Of a stretch of 64,000 nucleotides of DNA, positions 1 to 13,500 are shown piece by piece. Under the pieces are notes generated by a model. The model did not search any database, was not told where the DNA came from, and saw nothing but the letters and a program-made list of their open reading frames with translations. The DNA lies in assembly GCF_040802235.1 (NCBI RefSeq), contig NC_133161.1, positions 145,381,121 through 145,445,120 on the forward strand. Reading direction: 5' to 3'. The number at the start of each line of letters is the position of its first letter. The stretch's first letter is position 1. The stretch is from Manis javanica (lineage: Eukaryota; Chordata; Mammalia; Pholidota; Manidae). A program made the translations under genes and the position numbers.

Positions 1-669
1 GGCCAGGGGCACAGCCATACTGCGGACGGCAGTGACCCTCTCCCCCGGAGAAAAGCAGACATTCAGCAGTTCCCATACAACCTCAGGGGTCCATGACCTC
101 TCGAAGCCCAAGACCCCAAGTAAAAAACGTGGGTGGTGGGAGGCCGTTGCTGGGGCTGTAGTGGGGGTCAGGCCATGAAGTAGGAGCAGGTTTCCAAGTC
201 TGAACTAGTCTCCAGACAGACCCGGAATGGAGGGTCGGGATGCAGACAAGATCTGTGGGGGAGGGGAGGCCTTGGATGGTTGGGAACGGGTGCTGAGGAC
301 ATCAGACTTTACTTACCAAGCCACCCACATAGCCCTGCTCACTTTTAATTCGAGACTGTCCGGGGAAAGGCTTGCCTGCTAGCGGTCTCTCCTCAGCCCT
401 CTGACCTGGCTGTGATCCTCCAGGCAGAGGCTGCCCTGGGCTTCTCCACCCGCACCCCAAAGGGCAGGGGAGGGCCTCTCCTCCGCTTCCGAGGGAGGCG
501 GGAGGCTCTTGGAGGAGGGTGGGGGGGCAGAGTCTGAGGGGAGGCCTAGGTGGGGCAAATGAGAAGTAGGGGTGCCGCGGGAGGGTGAAGTGTCTGGCCC
601 TGATCCCCTAACCAGGAGCATCATGATTTCCCAGGAGTCTCTGGAGAAATGCAAGGGGTGGGTGGGCGG
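1..669. other. Upstream intergenic flank of SCN4B
   Basis: Unique-looking sequence with rising GC towards the CpG island. I see no exon, no recognisable repeat and no RNA gene. By conserved synteny the next gene to the left would be SCN2B, but none of it is inside the window. Confidence 0.5.
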
Positions 670-1540
670 TGGGCGGGGGCAGCTTGCAATCTGAAGCTCT
701 CTTCCCGGAGCCCTGCCCAGCGGGCGCCGTAGGCGGCAGGCGTGGGGCTCCCAGGCTGCAGGCGCGGGGGCCGCCGGCTGCAGGGTCAGGCCCGCCCGCG
801 CCCATCCGCTGCCGCAGCGCCGGCTGCGGACGTTCCAGCGGTCCCTCCGCGGCCCGGGGAGAGGAAGCCGCTACTGTACCCCCATTCCTAAAGCACAGCA
901 ATTCAGCCTCCCAACACCCGAAAAGCTCCACCTCTGCTCCCCCGAAACTATCTCCTAATTGGCATCTCAGCGCCTGGGAAGGTGCGGGCGGCTGCGGGCG
1001 GCCCTGCAGAGCCAAGCCGCAGCAGTCCAGTCCGAGCTGCAGAGAGAGAATGGGGTCCCGGCCTGCTCCCGGGGCGCCCGGACCACGAGGCGGGGCGCGC
1101 CGGGCTGGGTGCGCAGCGGGCGGGGGCGCCCCGGGCTCCGCCGGGGCCACCGCCCCTCCTGCGGCTGGAGCGCTTCCAGAGCAGAGGCGCAGCGCCACTC
1201 GCCTGTGCGCCCGCCCGGCGGTCCTCCCGCCCCTGCGTCCCGCCTTCTCGGGGCGCTCCTCCCTCCCTCCCGGGCCCTCGGCCGCCGCTCCTGCCGCGGC
1301 TCCTCCTCTCCCCCCGCCCCCCGCTCTCTGCTCGCTAACTTTCCCGAGCCCCGACCCGCGGCGCAGAGCTGCCCGGCAGCTTCGGGGCCCACTGCACGCC
1401 GCGGGCCGCGGGCGCGGCTGTACCCTGCATCCCATCCCCGCGCCCCCGGCGCGCTGCGGAGAGAACGGAACGATGCCCGGGGCTGGGGACCGAGGCGCTG
1501 TCCGGGCGAGATGGCTGGGCACTGGGCTTCTGGGTAAGGC
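670..1540 (+). promoter_or_regulatory. SCN4B: CpG island, SCN4B promoter and 5' UTR
   Basis: Very GC-rich with dense CpG, ending at the exon 1 donor. No TATA box is seen close to the expected start, so a dispersed CpG-island promoter is likely. The roughly 170 bases before the ATG (from about 1300) are probably the 5' UTR. Long open frames run on both strands through this block, as expected when TA- and AT-containing stop codons are rare, and none matches a known protein. Confidence 0.75.
1473..1533 (+). CDS. SCN4B: SCN4B coding exon 1 (start codon, signal peptide N-half)
   Basis: Starts at ATG 1473 and reads MPGAGDRGAVRARWLGTGLL plus the first base of a Gly codon; donor GTAAGG at 1534. The start is chosen because it begins the conserved beta-4 N terminus (MPGAGD) and because the upstream DNA is GC-rich 5' UTR. 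It encodes the n- and early h-region of the signal peptide, completed in exon 2. Ends in phase 1. Confidence 0.95.
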
Positions 1541-4500
1541 AGCCCCAGCTTGGTCTCTTCCCCTGACTCTTTCCCCCTCTGTCCCCCAGAGAAGGGGATA
1601 CTTGGAGGAGCAGTGCATCGGATCAGGTGGGCTTTGCAGTGCAGCGCCGAGTGAGCACCGCTGCCACGGGCTTCTTGCCGGACACCCGGCCCGGACTGCT
1701 GTGCTCCCTGGGGACCGTGCGTCCCTCGCCCCTCTGGCCCCCCAGCCTGACGATTAGTTCTTTGCTGTCCCTGGCGCCTTCAGCCCCAGGCTTCTGGAGC
1801 TGGGTCTTGGGGCTGCAGAGAGGGCCTCCCAAGTTCAGAGGTTTAGGCGTGCTGGCAGAGGGTGTCTGTGCCCTGGGGGTCGGGGTTGCCAGGTGGGCTG
1901 CACGTGCATGTGGTTTCTACGCCTGCCCCCAGCTGCTTGCAATTCGGATGCTTGTTGCCCAGGCATCAGGCATGCACCAATCGGCGGGGGTGGAGGGGGG
2001 AGGAGGGCCCTCCCTTCCTCCTGGCCCTCTTTCCGTTTGTCTGCTCTGCCCTCTACCTCCTCTGGTGCCCACTGCCTTCCCGGCAGCTCCTAAAGACTGG
2101 AAGGGGGTGAAGGGACTTGGAGGGTCATTCAAGCCCCCATTGAGGAAGGATCTTCCTGCAAAGATTCCATAGGGAGGACCTGTTTAACCTGCTTCTGGCT
2201 CTTCATTTTGGGGATGAATGTGAAGACTGAGGAGACACATCCAGGGGACACAGAAGGAACACAGCATTAATGTCTATTAATAAGAACATGACAGTTTTGA
2301 GTGTCAAACTCTGAGAGATTAGAGAATGGTATTTGTTAGTCCAGAATGTAACCTTATAAATCACAGCCGGATTTCAATGTAAGCCGACTCCATCTCTGGC
2401 ACCTGCACCTCTTCCTGTTTATATTGTCAGATTTGGCTTTTGGCAGCTTCCCCCATCGGGCTGGGCACACTATGTAGGCATTTGTACTGAAAACGGAGAC
2501 AGAAGCCTTTAAGGGCCGTCGCTGCTGTTTCTGCAAATGTGAAGTGTATGCAGACCTGTCATGTTGGCACCTGGTGGTGGAGGGGGGATGGACTTTTTCT
2601 TTCACTCAGGAGCCCCTGGTTTACACCCCTACAGCTGGATAGAAGAACTGGTGTTTGCTCTTAGGCCTTCTGCACAGATGTACGCTGGGTTCCCAGTGGG
2701 CCTAAGGAAGCGGGCCTCTGTGAGGCTTGAGGCCCCTCTTCATGGCGTGGGCACAGTGCCATTCCACATAAGCACTCCCCCTTCCCACCTCGGCTCAGCC
2801 CAGATTTCCACTGTGACCATAGCAGGGATAAGGGGTCACTGGGGAATTCAAACTCATACAGTCATTAAAGTCGCCTGCTTATCAACACCTCTGGCTTCCC
2901 TTCCTCCTGCTGCCTGGCTGGGGGTTAGGACGCCAGTAGCTGGGCTGTTAGAATATTCACAGACCTAAATCTTCCGTGGGGAACCACACTAGACAGCACG
3001 CCTATGTGTGTGTGTCGGGGGGGCTGTGGGCAGAGTCTTGGTACTTTTCTCCAGGTGGATTCCCCACCTCCTCCAAGGACTCTTCGGCTGGGTAGACCAG
3101 GTGAGAGCAGGGACCCACTGTAGCAGGTGTGGAGGAATCCCTGAGCCACCCTCTGGGAGCCCCAGGGGAGAACAGGGTGACTTGCAGGCGGGAGACCAGC
3201 AGGCCCCAGCACTGCGCCCCTCCCCAAACCCCCGCTCTGTACTGCATGCGCCTCTGGTGCAGAGGGGGCACCACTGGGGTCCTCAGTTGGACCTTGCCCA
3301 GGCAGCCATTGCTGATGCCTCAGAGTGGCATTGCTCTGAGCCTGGGACACAGATGCCATCCTTGCTGTCAGTCCAGGAGGGGAGATGCAGGGTCCACCGG
3401 CCAGCTAACTGGAGATGCTCCCTGGACGCATCAGAGCTAGCAGGAACTTTGGAAAACATAGCACAGAGCTCCTCTAAGGATGAGGAAACCACAGTGTACA
3501 GAGAGGGCAAGTTACTTGCCCAATGGTGCACAGCCAGTTGATGGTCAAGTAGGACTGAGTCCAGGTCTCGCAGGCTCTGTCACACCAACCTGCCTCCTGG
3601 TGAACTGAAGTCTGAGGAGGCGAAGGTCAGCAGGGATTGTGCTGATGGGCTGAAGAAGGCTCTGCAGCATGGCCTTGAAAGTACAGAGGCCTGGGGCACC
3701 CAGAACTGTCATTCTCTCAACTGTGCAGAGCAGGTCCAGAGCAGCAAGTTCCCAGGAGTCCTCTACCCCTCCTGCCCCCTCTCCCCATATCCAGGTCAAC
3801 TCACAGGCTGAGACTCAAGATTTTTGGTAACCTGACAAGATACCCTTTTCTTAAATTGAGGGTTCCCCATAGAAGATTCAGGTCTATGAATATCCTATAC
3901 ACTGTGGTTTCCTCATCCTTAGAGGAGCTCTGTGCTATGTTTTCCAAAGTTCCTGCAAAGTTGTATATTGCTATTGAGGTTTATGAGGGTGCCAGTCCCT
4001 TCCTAAGCATGTAACTGGTAATATATCTGTCCTGCCCACCCCTTCGTTGTTCCCTGATTTGCTTAATTGCTGTGATCTGTGTGTAATTATCACTTGTGAG
4101 GGTGCTATGTTGCACAACCCTCTTTCCCTTGGTATGTATTTATTAAGGGCTTGTTTAATGAGAACACAATTAAGGAGAGGGTGCTCAGTCCCACTCAGAG
4201 GAGGGGAAGGGAAGGCTGAGTAAGAAGTTGTGGAGAGGAAGAAAGATGGCAAAGGGGAGGAGTGGAGGGACCCCCCAGGTTCGCCTCTGTAAACAGTGAT
4301 TCTTTCTCTGGAGATGCAGGCCTGTGGGGTGCCCTGAGGGCCTTATGACTGGCTGTCTCCTGGTGGAATCGGCAGGGTAGGCAGACCCTGGGCACAGATC
4401 CTCCCTCCCAGTTGCTGGGGGTGTAGGGATCGGTGTTAGCCCTAGGCTGGCCATGCACGCCCATGCTGTGGCCTGCACGAGGACGGACAGGCTCATGGCA

Positions 4501-7500
4501 CTTGGACTTGTTTGTAAAGCTGCTTTTGTCGAGTATCCAGTGCTGTCTCAGGAGCATGTTCTATCCCAGCAGAGCTCCTGGGAGTGGGCAGGAAGCAGGC
4601 AGGTTGCCTAGGGAGAGGGAGCTGAAATCTTCCCTTTGTCTCTGGGCCCAGGGGCCTTGCCTGGCCCAGCCCTGCCTCCCACAGCCCCCAGGGCCTGCAC
4701 CCCAGGAGGGGGTCTTGTCCCGCTGGCCTTGGGGCCCACTTTCTGCCTCGCAGCTCTAACTTTGAACCTTTCTGACTCTGCTTGGGCTGAGTGTATCAGC
4801 TTCCTTATTAAAGTCAGCCGTGTTTCCGCCTGCCATGCCAGGCAAGCTAAACTTAGAGAGGCACTACCCTGCCCCTCTTTCCTTCCTCCACACTGGGGTG
4901 GGTGTGACTGATCCTTGAAGGTGGGAGAAAGTAGCAGAGCAGGTGGCAGCTGTGTCCTGCCTTGGCATTTGCCTTGGAATGTCTGATGGGAGCCAAAAGA
5001 ATCCTTCGGGTGCGAATATTTAATGGTAACATTTGCATGTACCCAATACCTTTTCACTTTAATAAAACTTGGGAGTCCTGAGTCAATCCTTAGATAAAAC
5101 CCATGGCACCAGATAAGGATGGGAGGAGGGAGGCTGAAGCCTTCAGAGGATAGTGAAGGCACTGGTTCCTCTGGGAGTGGCTAAACGGTTGGGGCCCTTT
5201 AGTAAGCCAAGGCAAAGCTTTGGGGTCTAGGACTGGATACCACATGAATAGCTGGGGTCATCCATCCATCCAGAAAGAGACTCCCAATCCCAAATGCACA
5301 TACACGCACCTTGAAATTCTGAAGAATTACGTTTAGAACAAAGCACTTTACTCCAGGGAAATAGCCATATGGAAAAAATTACCTCTAAGAGGTGGTGCAG
5401 GGTGTAAGGAAAAAACTGTGTGGAGGCCTGGCGACAGTCTTGGCTGACACTGGTCATTAAGCTAGGGGTGCCCCGGTTACATGCAGACCTGTGATGGGGC
5501 AGCTATGCTCCCTGCCCCCTTCCAAACACTAACCTCCTCTACCTGCAGGTTGCTTAGGTCAGAGGATGGACTCACTGAAGCCCTTCTTGTGTTTTTTAAG
5601 CTCACATTTTGGCTTTACGCCAGTTCAGGAGGTAGGCAAGACACCCATCCGTGGGTTGGGGATGTGCGTACCAGGTGTGGCATCTCTGATTTTCTCAAGG
5701 GCAGTAGGCAGAGTGGGGCCTGCCTTGCATCTGCTGGCCGTTCTGCTCCTGGCTTGGTCGTCCTGCTGAAGCACCCTCCTGGGGGCTTCTAGTGGATCAT
5801 CACCTGCCCGTGCTCCCTCCGCGCCCCCTAGCACAGCCTCACAGGTGAGATGACAGGACGCAGGCCCCTGGGCCCTCCCGTGCCTAAGCTCCCAGACAGA
5901 GCTGGCAAGACTTCCTGACTGCTGGGCGGGCATACAGCGCAGAGGCCCGCCTGGTCCGCCCTCTCTGGTGCCTTAACTACGCAGGGCTCTGGACGTCGTG
6001 GAAACATCTCTGCCTTCCCTGTGCCCCCCAGGCTGTGGCGGGAATGGCGGTGCCCCCTTCTGGGGGTCTGGGCTTCCTGAGTGTATTAGAGTTAAGTCAG
6101 CCACATAGGCGCGCACCAGTCAGGCAGAAATGTGCACTGTCATGAGCCAGACCTCAAAGAAGTGGTTTTCTCCTCTATTCTGGACTCTGCTTTTGCTCTT
6201 TTTTGCTTCTATCTATTTAAAGCAGCCAAAGACGTTTCACTTTTGATACGTTTTCTTTGGTGCTCTTGGATATCTCATTCTGGCTGGAGTTCGGGAGGTG
6301 ATCTGACCCCTGACTTGCGTTCTCCATCTTCCCCAGGATCCCGGTTCCTGGGCAGGGCTGCCAGCGAGCACTGGAGCCTCGAGCTGTGGCACTCCTGAGG
6401 GAGGCCCGTAGTTATCAGGAAGCTGCCTTCGGAGAGCTTTCCTGTCACAGCTCCGTGCTCCACACTCCATTCCTTGGCTTGTGGGGGCACTGGGGGGAGG
6501 GAGGAGGGGTTCAGAAGCCGAGCTGGGGTCCTCCACTGCAAGGCCATCTTCTAGGCTGGAGGGTGGATCTTGGGCCTGGCTCCTGTCCCCAGACTTCTGG
6601 TGATGGTCTGTGGGGGCAGGTGGGGTGGGGCAGAGGTAAAAAGAAGACGCGGAGCGCGCAGGAGAGCGGGTCCCCACAGTGTGAATACTGCTTATTCCAA
6701 CCTGCTGGTCAGCGACCTTGAGCAAGTTCATCTCTCTGAGCCTGTTTATTCATTTTGTATATTGGGGATAGAAATAATGACTACTCCACGGGATTGTTAT
6801 GGGGATTAAATGAGACAGTATCTATAAAATGCCTGTCCTGTCTTATAGGACATGCTCAGTCCCAGATTCACCATTTACTATGGCACCTGCCTTTCGACAT
6901 TTCAGTGAAAATTGGTGTTAATATATATAAATCTTCCAGCACAGTGATTCTCAGAATGTCATCCCTGACCACAGTGTTCTCTGGGAACATTTTAGAAATG
7001 CAAAATCTCAGCCTCCTCTCTTTATCTACTGAATCAGAGACTCCAGAGGCGAGGCTGAGCTCTGGCTCAAATTCGAAAGCCTCTGCCCTAGACCAATGCC
7101 TGGAACGCAGGGGCTGATCAAAGAATGAGGGCTGATGGAGACCATTTCGCATCACTTGGAACCCTGGTGGCAAACCCCACTATGTGAGGATGTAAGGAAG
7201 GATTTTCTTGCTTTGGGGCTTTGGTGCTAGAAAGGTCTCCTGTTGGCCTTAGACAAGTCACCTAACTTCTCCATGTGGTTGTCTTGTATAAAATATGCAG
7301 CTGTGATAGCACGTCACTCATAAGATGGGCCTGACGCATAGTGAATGCTCAATAAATATCACCTATTACTGACAGTGGCAGGGTCATGATGGCTACTGGA
7401 CCACGGGGTTTATTTCTGACCTTTGAGGTGAGAGCACCCCACTTGGCCATCGGAAGCTAAGGGGATGTGAAGAAGCTGAGGGCAGCCTGGGGCCTCTGGC

Positions 7501-10500
7501 TCCCCTTGGAGCTCCTTCTCTGTCATTTAAAAAGCATTACACAGGTGGCACCAGACATCATTTTCTCGTGAGGGCAGAAACAAAAGGAAACTGGTTTGCA
7601 AGACACCATGGGGGCCTCAGGTTAGGCAAAAGAGGCCTTCCTTAAGAGGACGGGAGAGCGTGTGAGGTTGGCGACCTTTAAAACAGACTGGCCCTGGCTG
7701 TCTTGGGAACAAGACCAGTTCTGGGAATTTTCTGCAGAGCTGGGAGCTGACCTGGGCAGAGAGGGGTTCTCAGTCTGCCCAGCCACTAACCCCAGTCAGC
7801 TCATCCGAGTGACCTCCCATGTGGGGGCTGGGTCAACTTGTCTCTAAAATGAGGCAGTGGCCCTAATGGATCAGTCTGCGTCCCGTAGCTCTGGCGTCCC
7901 GGGTGCGCCAGGCTGGAGGCCTGAGTGGCTGCGAGAAGCTGCAGTCTCGGAAGTAATATCAGGGAAACCCATCCAGAAGCCAGTGCTGCCGGACGGCTGC
8001 TGTCAACTGCCCACTAGCCCTTGAGTCAGCCCCGTGGGGGGACTTCAGCTCCGTGGGGACGTTGTACAATGCTGGACAAGGCTCCTTGTCCTTCTGGGAC
8101 CAGCTGCTACGTGTGATTAATAATACCCTTCCCTTGGCGGGTAAGAGGTGAGAATGAAATGCAATCAGCCGCTTGCAGCACTAGGCAGGGATTCAGGTCC
8201 GGGGCAGGGTCCTTACTGGGAACCTGAGAAGGGTGGCCTCTGAGTCCTCACCCAGGGTGACCCTGGTGCCCGGTTCTCCTAGGGACACGACGAGCTAGGT
8301 CTCTTACTGTGCGCCGGCCTCCCCACGACCCTGAGGTACCCCGGGGTTTCTCCAAGGACTCTGTAGGACAGGACGAGGGCCAGGTGCCCTTGGAAGCCGC
8401 CCTCCGGAGGCTGCGAGTGGAAACTCCCGGGGTCCACGTGCTCAGGCCGACTGGTGGTGGTGACGTTCAGGGGGCGCGTGCGAGGGCGTGTGGAGGAGGC
8501 GGGGGCGGGCCCCCAAGGGACGGTGGCTCCAGGACTGGGAGCCGGGTGGGGCCGCGGGGCGTGGGGGGCAGCACGGGCCGCTCTGGGTGGGGAGGGGACC
8601 GCGGGTCCAGCGCCCTCCCCGCGGCACCCCGTGCGCACTCGGGCCGTCCCGCCTCCGCTCCGCTGTCTTGCGCCCTCTCACTTTCTCTGCCTTTATCGCC
8701 GGACCCCCTCCGCCCTGGCGGCTGCCCAGTGCCGAGCGCGCCCCACGCCCTGCCATTCCGGCCGCTTCCGTCTCCCTTCTGCTCTCAGGATCCCGGTCGG
8801 TGCCGTAGGGCTTTGGGCCCCAGCGGCCAAACGCAGACCCTCTGTCTCTGCGCCCCTCGGGGCCGGCCGGAGTCCCAGGGCTCGCTGGCGACTGGCCGCC
8901 GGACAGTGTCCGGGGACCGCGTTTGCAGACTTTCCCTTCTTCACGTCACGGGACCCCGCCCCCAAACAATAAATTTCCAGAAAACCTAACGAGGGCCCCG
9001 CGCACGTTCCCAGGGGAAACCTCGTTAGGAGCCCATCCTGCTCGAGGCGGGGTGCAGGGCGGCACTTTCGGGGACCGCGGCCGGGTAGGTGGCGCGCCTA
9101 GGCTGCTTCGCTGCAAGAGCTTCGCTGCAAGGTGGTGTTGGGTTGGGGTGACCCCTGGTGGTTAGTCGGAGTGCCACAAAGGCTGCTGAAGCCCAGAATT
9201 CAGCTCCGCCCAGGCCAGGAGGGAGAAATGAACACTGGCCAGTGGCCCTGGTCAGTATCAATGCAAGTGAAGAGAGCCATCCTCCCGAAATTGACACTGA
9301 GGGTGACGGAGACCGCCCTGCCTGGCCAAGCCAGTCCACCTTGCCTGAGAGTCCCCTTCCAGAGCTGTGGCCTGGAGGTGTGTGTGTGTGTGGGGTGGGG
9401 GGGGTTCATTAAGGGAGGTGGTGCCCCTTACACAGGTCTCTTCCTGCTGCCTGCGTCCCTGTCACTGGAGGTGTCTGTGGGAAAGGCCACCACCATCTAT
9501 GCTGTGAACGGCTCGGAGATCCTGCTGCCCTGCACCTTCTCCAGCTGTTTTGGCTTCTACGACCTCCAATTCTCATGGTCCTACAACAGCAGTGACACTT
9601 TCAAGATTGTAAGTAGTGGGGGAATGGACAGGACATTGCAGCCCCTCCTGCCCTCCCTGCCGCCTCACCCCTGTCCTCCATTCCCGGCTCTGGTCCCCTC
9701 TGGGCCAGCCCCACTCTGATGCGCTCAAGTACCCACCTTTTGCCACCCTGTCTCCCAGTATTCTTTCCAAAGCCTGTCTAGAAGGATCTAAGCAGAAGGG
9801 ATGCTGCGATCGTGTTGCCAGAATTTGGGGCCTGTTGGAATTCTTGGCTAGTGTCTGTCTGGGCTGAAGAAATACCTGAAACTTGGGTTGCTTGTGTAGA
9901 AATTATTTAATTTTAAAAAACAGGAGATAGAAAGACCCTTGGAAGGCTCGGAGAGGGGGAATGAGAACAGTCCACGTGGGAGAAGGGCTGGGGACGCAGA
10001 CCTGGGAAGAAGGGAGGGGAAGCCAGAGAAGAGGGCGAGCTTTGCAGGAGGCCGAAAGGGCTGCGGGCCCCGTGGGGAGGGCCAGTCGGCAGGTGTTTAT
10101 TGCATACCTACTCTGCAGTCCACAGAGGACCCGAGACATACACAGGGAAGTCCCAGGAGACCAACTCCGGATATAATCAAGTGCTGAACGCAGAGGGTGC
10201 TGATGGCTACCATGGTAGGATTGGTCCTGGTCTTGAAGGAGGGCAAGAATTCAGATGGACCTGGGACAACAGCATCAGCAAAGGCTTGGGTGGGGTGGGG
10301 GAGGTGGGGGTGACAGAGGGGAATGAGTGTGGTATTTGCAGGCGTCATTATGTAAAAGGCTGTTACAAGAAAGCCATAAGAGCTGTATTCCAGCGGGACC
10401 TTAATAACAGAAAATGGGTTTAGCCTGCAGCAAGCACAATTCAAGTTAGACAGGCAGAGCGATCCAGACGGGAAGGAAAAGGGGAGGGAGCGCCTGGAGT

Positions 10501-13500
10501 CACAGGCTCTTCCTGGACCTGGACAGGGAAGCCATCCAGGCAGTGGGCTGGAGTGACGTCATGGCTCTTGAGGACCCTGCCTCTTTCTCAGCCACCTCCA
10601 ACCCCCCTGTTTTCCCCCACAGCTCATAGACGGGACTGTGAAGAATGAGAAGACTGACCCCAAGGTGAAGTTCAAAGACGATGACCGCATCACTCTGGAG
10701 GGCACTACGAAGGACAAGATGAACAACATTTCTATCCTGCTGAGGAACGTGGATTTCAGTGACATGGGCAAATACACCTGTCACGTGAAGAACCCCAAGG
10801 AGAATAATCTTCAGCACCAGGCCACTATCTTACTCCGAGTTGTAGATAAATGTATGCAGTGGGGGCTGGGACCGGGCAGTGGAGTGGGAAGGACTGGGGG
10901 CCCCCAGCTCAGTGCTACAGGGACATGGTTACACGGGCCACGTTGCTGTGTCCTTGTGCTTCATACTTGCAAGAGTTCCTGGAAGCTCAAATAATTTAGC
11001 TTGAAGGCTTATTCTGCCACTGAGCAGCTGGTGATATGCACTTAGCCTGGGTCTTGTTTCCTCGTCTGTATGATCGGCCTCCTGCCAGGGTGGTCCTGAG
11101 GGTTGCAGGCACGACACGGGGGTGTTTTGTGATGGGAGAAGCTCTCTGTGTGTGCGGAGCGTTACTACTCTTGTGTGTTCTGTCAGCAACAGTTGACTGA
11201 ATGCCAGGTATTGAACCAAAAAGTGCTGTTGATGATACACAGGGCTCTTTCTTGAGGAATTATGGTTCAGGGCAAGACAGGAGATGGGGAAACTGAAGCT
11301 GGGGCGGAGCACGTGGCAGCTCGGGTAGCAGAGACTGGGAAGAATGGGCCGTCCCCTCCCGAGCACAGATCCTGGCTGCGGAGTCCAGCGGACTGATGAG
11401 ACAGCGAAGAAGCAGGTGATGAGTAGTGAGGTGATCACGTGAGCCCAGACACTGGCGGTGGCTCGAGAAGGGTCTGGGGGAGTTAGGCTGGGCCTCGTGA
11501 ATGGGGGTCCTGGAAGGCTAGGGAGGCGCAGAAGCACAGAAAAAAACGGAAGGGAATGGGCTCAAGGGTCCTGATTATGTTGCGTCTCTTGTGTGCCTGG
11601 GGGCTCACTGCTTCCCTAGATGGCACGCATTGCCTGGAGAGAGAGGTGCCTGAGTGTTCGGTGTCCAGGCCAAGGGCAGAACCGGAGGCCATCCACCTCA
11701 TTCTGCTCCTGGGGTCACTTGAGTTAAGTCTGTGTGTAGCACTTTGTGCTCAGCCTTCCCAGAGGGAGGAGAAGGGGCAGGGGAGCAGCAGCATTTATGG
11801 AGCCCTCCTGGGTGCCAGGCTCTGAGTTGGGCACTCTTATTTACCTTCACTCCTTCTCTCCTCACACATTCCTTCGGGGTGCATCTTCTCTCTGTTCTTA
11901 CAGATCCACCCATCCATCTATTCAACAAATGTTACTTACTATGCGGGGGACATTGTTCCAGCTGCCGAGGGTTCAGGCTGAGCAAGAGAGACGTGTTCCT
12001 GCCGGCAGGGAGATTTCCTTCCAGTCAGGGGAGATCTGTAGTGCACGCAATCAGGATGAAAGTTCCATGCCAGGGAACATGGCCACTGTTACAGAGAAAA
12101 AGTAAAACGGGGAAGGAAAGATGGGGTGCTAGTGGCATCAGGAGGGAAGGTGACATGGAGTAAGGATGTTTGAACGAGGCGAGAGAGGAAGCCATGAGGG
12201 AGTCTGGGAAGATAGTCCAGGCAGAAGGCACGGCAAGTACAAAGGCCCTGAGACAGATTCTTGCACAGCAAGAAGGCCAGTGTGGCTAGAGCAGGGCGCA
12301 GAGCAAGAGATGAGTCACATTAAGTCAGGTTGTGTGGGGTCCCTGTAAGCATGAGTGACACAGGAGCCACCGCAGGGCTCTGAGTAGGAACGGGATCGCT
12401 CTGGCTGCTCTGCTGACAACCGCGACACCGAGAGGAGACCACTTAGAAGGCTGCTGCATGTATCCAGGGAAGGGATGTCTTAGGTTAGTGCGGTACCAAG
12501 ATGTCAGCTTCTAGAATTTTTTAAAGTTTGGGCCATTAGGATTCTCAGGTGGATTGGATATATGGGGTTTGAGATGAAGAGAGAAGTCAAGGGTGACACT
12601 GAGGATTTGGGTCACAGCAACTGGAAGGATGGGGTTTTCCCAATGGACTCGGGAGTAACTGTGGTAGAGCAGTTTTTGCAAGTCAGGAATCAGTGTTCAG
12701 ATGAGCAAACTGAGGCTAGACGGGTTAGGTGACCAGCTCAAGGTTACTAGCTCGTTAGTGACCATTGAAATCCTTTAGTTAAAATTCAGACTATTTGACT
12801 CCAAAGTCTTCCTGCCATACTAATGATTTATAGGAAGAGTCTTAATATTTTTCTGCATGGTTGAAGGAGACCTAGAAAGAGGCCAGGAAATTCTCAGGGG
12901 GCACTGTGGGGGCCTCGACAAACCTGGGTGCTGTGGGCCCGAGTGTGAATTATCCCAGAGCTTGCGTGTGTGTGTGTGTGTGTGTGTCTGTGTGTGTGTT
13001 TTGGGGGAAGGGCCCTCTTTGTGGGGGCCATGGTCCAGCTTCCCTGCTTCCTGCTGCAAGGCCTGGGAAGGGCGTGTCCCAGCTGCTGAGCTGGGAGGCT
13101 GGGGAGCCCTGGGGCTGCCACGGTGCGGGTGCCCGGTGCCTCCTGCTCCCCTCGCCCACTCTCCTCTCTCCCTGCTCTGGCCACGCAGTGGAGGAAGTGG
13201 ACAACACCTTGACGCTCATCATCCTGGCTGTCGTGGGCGGGATCATCGGGCTCCTCATCGTCATCCTGCTGGTCAAGAAGTTCATCGCCTTCACCATAAA
13301 GAAGACCCAGGAGAAGAAGTGAGCTGCCTCCGTGGCACGCTTCTGCCCCCCACCCGGCCCCCACTCACGCTTATCCTGTGGGCCTGCCCACTGGCATCTG
13401 TCTTCTGCACCTGGCATCTCCTTGCTGTCTCACCTTGCTGCCATGCGCCTCCACCCTTCCAGCTGTCTCCTGGCTTCCCAGTCCTCCCACTCTCCTCTGT

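Larger units (their letters stand above)
1534..9435 (+). other. SCN4B: SCN4B intron 1
   Basis: 7.9 kb between the GTAAGG donor and ACAG acceptor. Contents: a 59-bp perfect inverted repeat (arms 3440-3498 and 3898-3956), MIR fragments near 3470, 6700 and 7215, a MER5-like element near 6939, an octamer-like ATTTGCAT near 5030, and a CpG-rich block at about 8270-9170. No additional coding exon is recognised. Confidence 0.8.
10852..13188 (+). other. SCN4B: SCN4B intron 3
   Basis: 2.3 kb GT-AG intron. Its middle is largely an L2 LINE fragment, followed by a MIR remnant near 12690-12800 (antisense, GAGCAAACTGAGGC) and a TG microsatellite near 12965. Confidence 0.8.

Noticed and set aside
608-1757. 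Overlapping long open frames on both strands (up to 362 codons) over the SCN4B promoter
   Set aside because: Pro/Ala/Arg/Gly-rich translations in every frame are expected from GC-rich CpG-island DNA; only 1473-1533 fits a known protein.
8309-8989. 226-codon plus-strand frame in the intronic CpG island
   Set aside because: Low-complexity Arg/Pro/Gly composition, no known domain, and several frames open at once; composition explains it.
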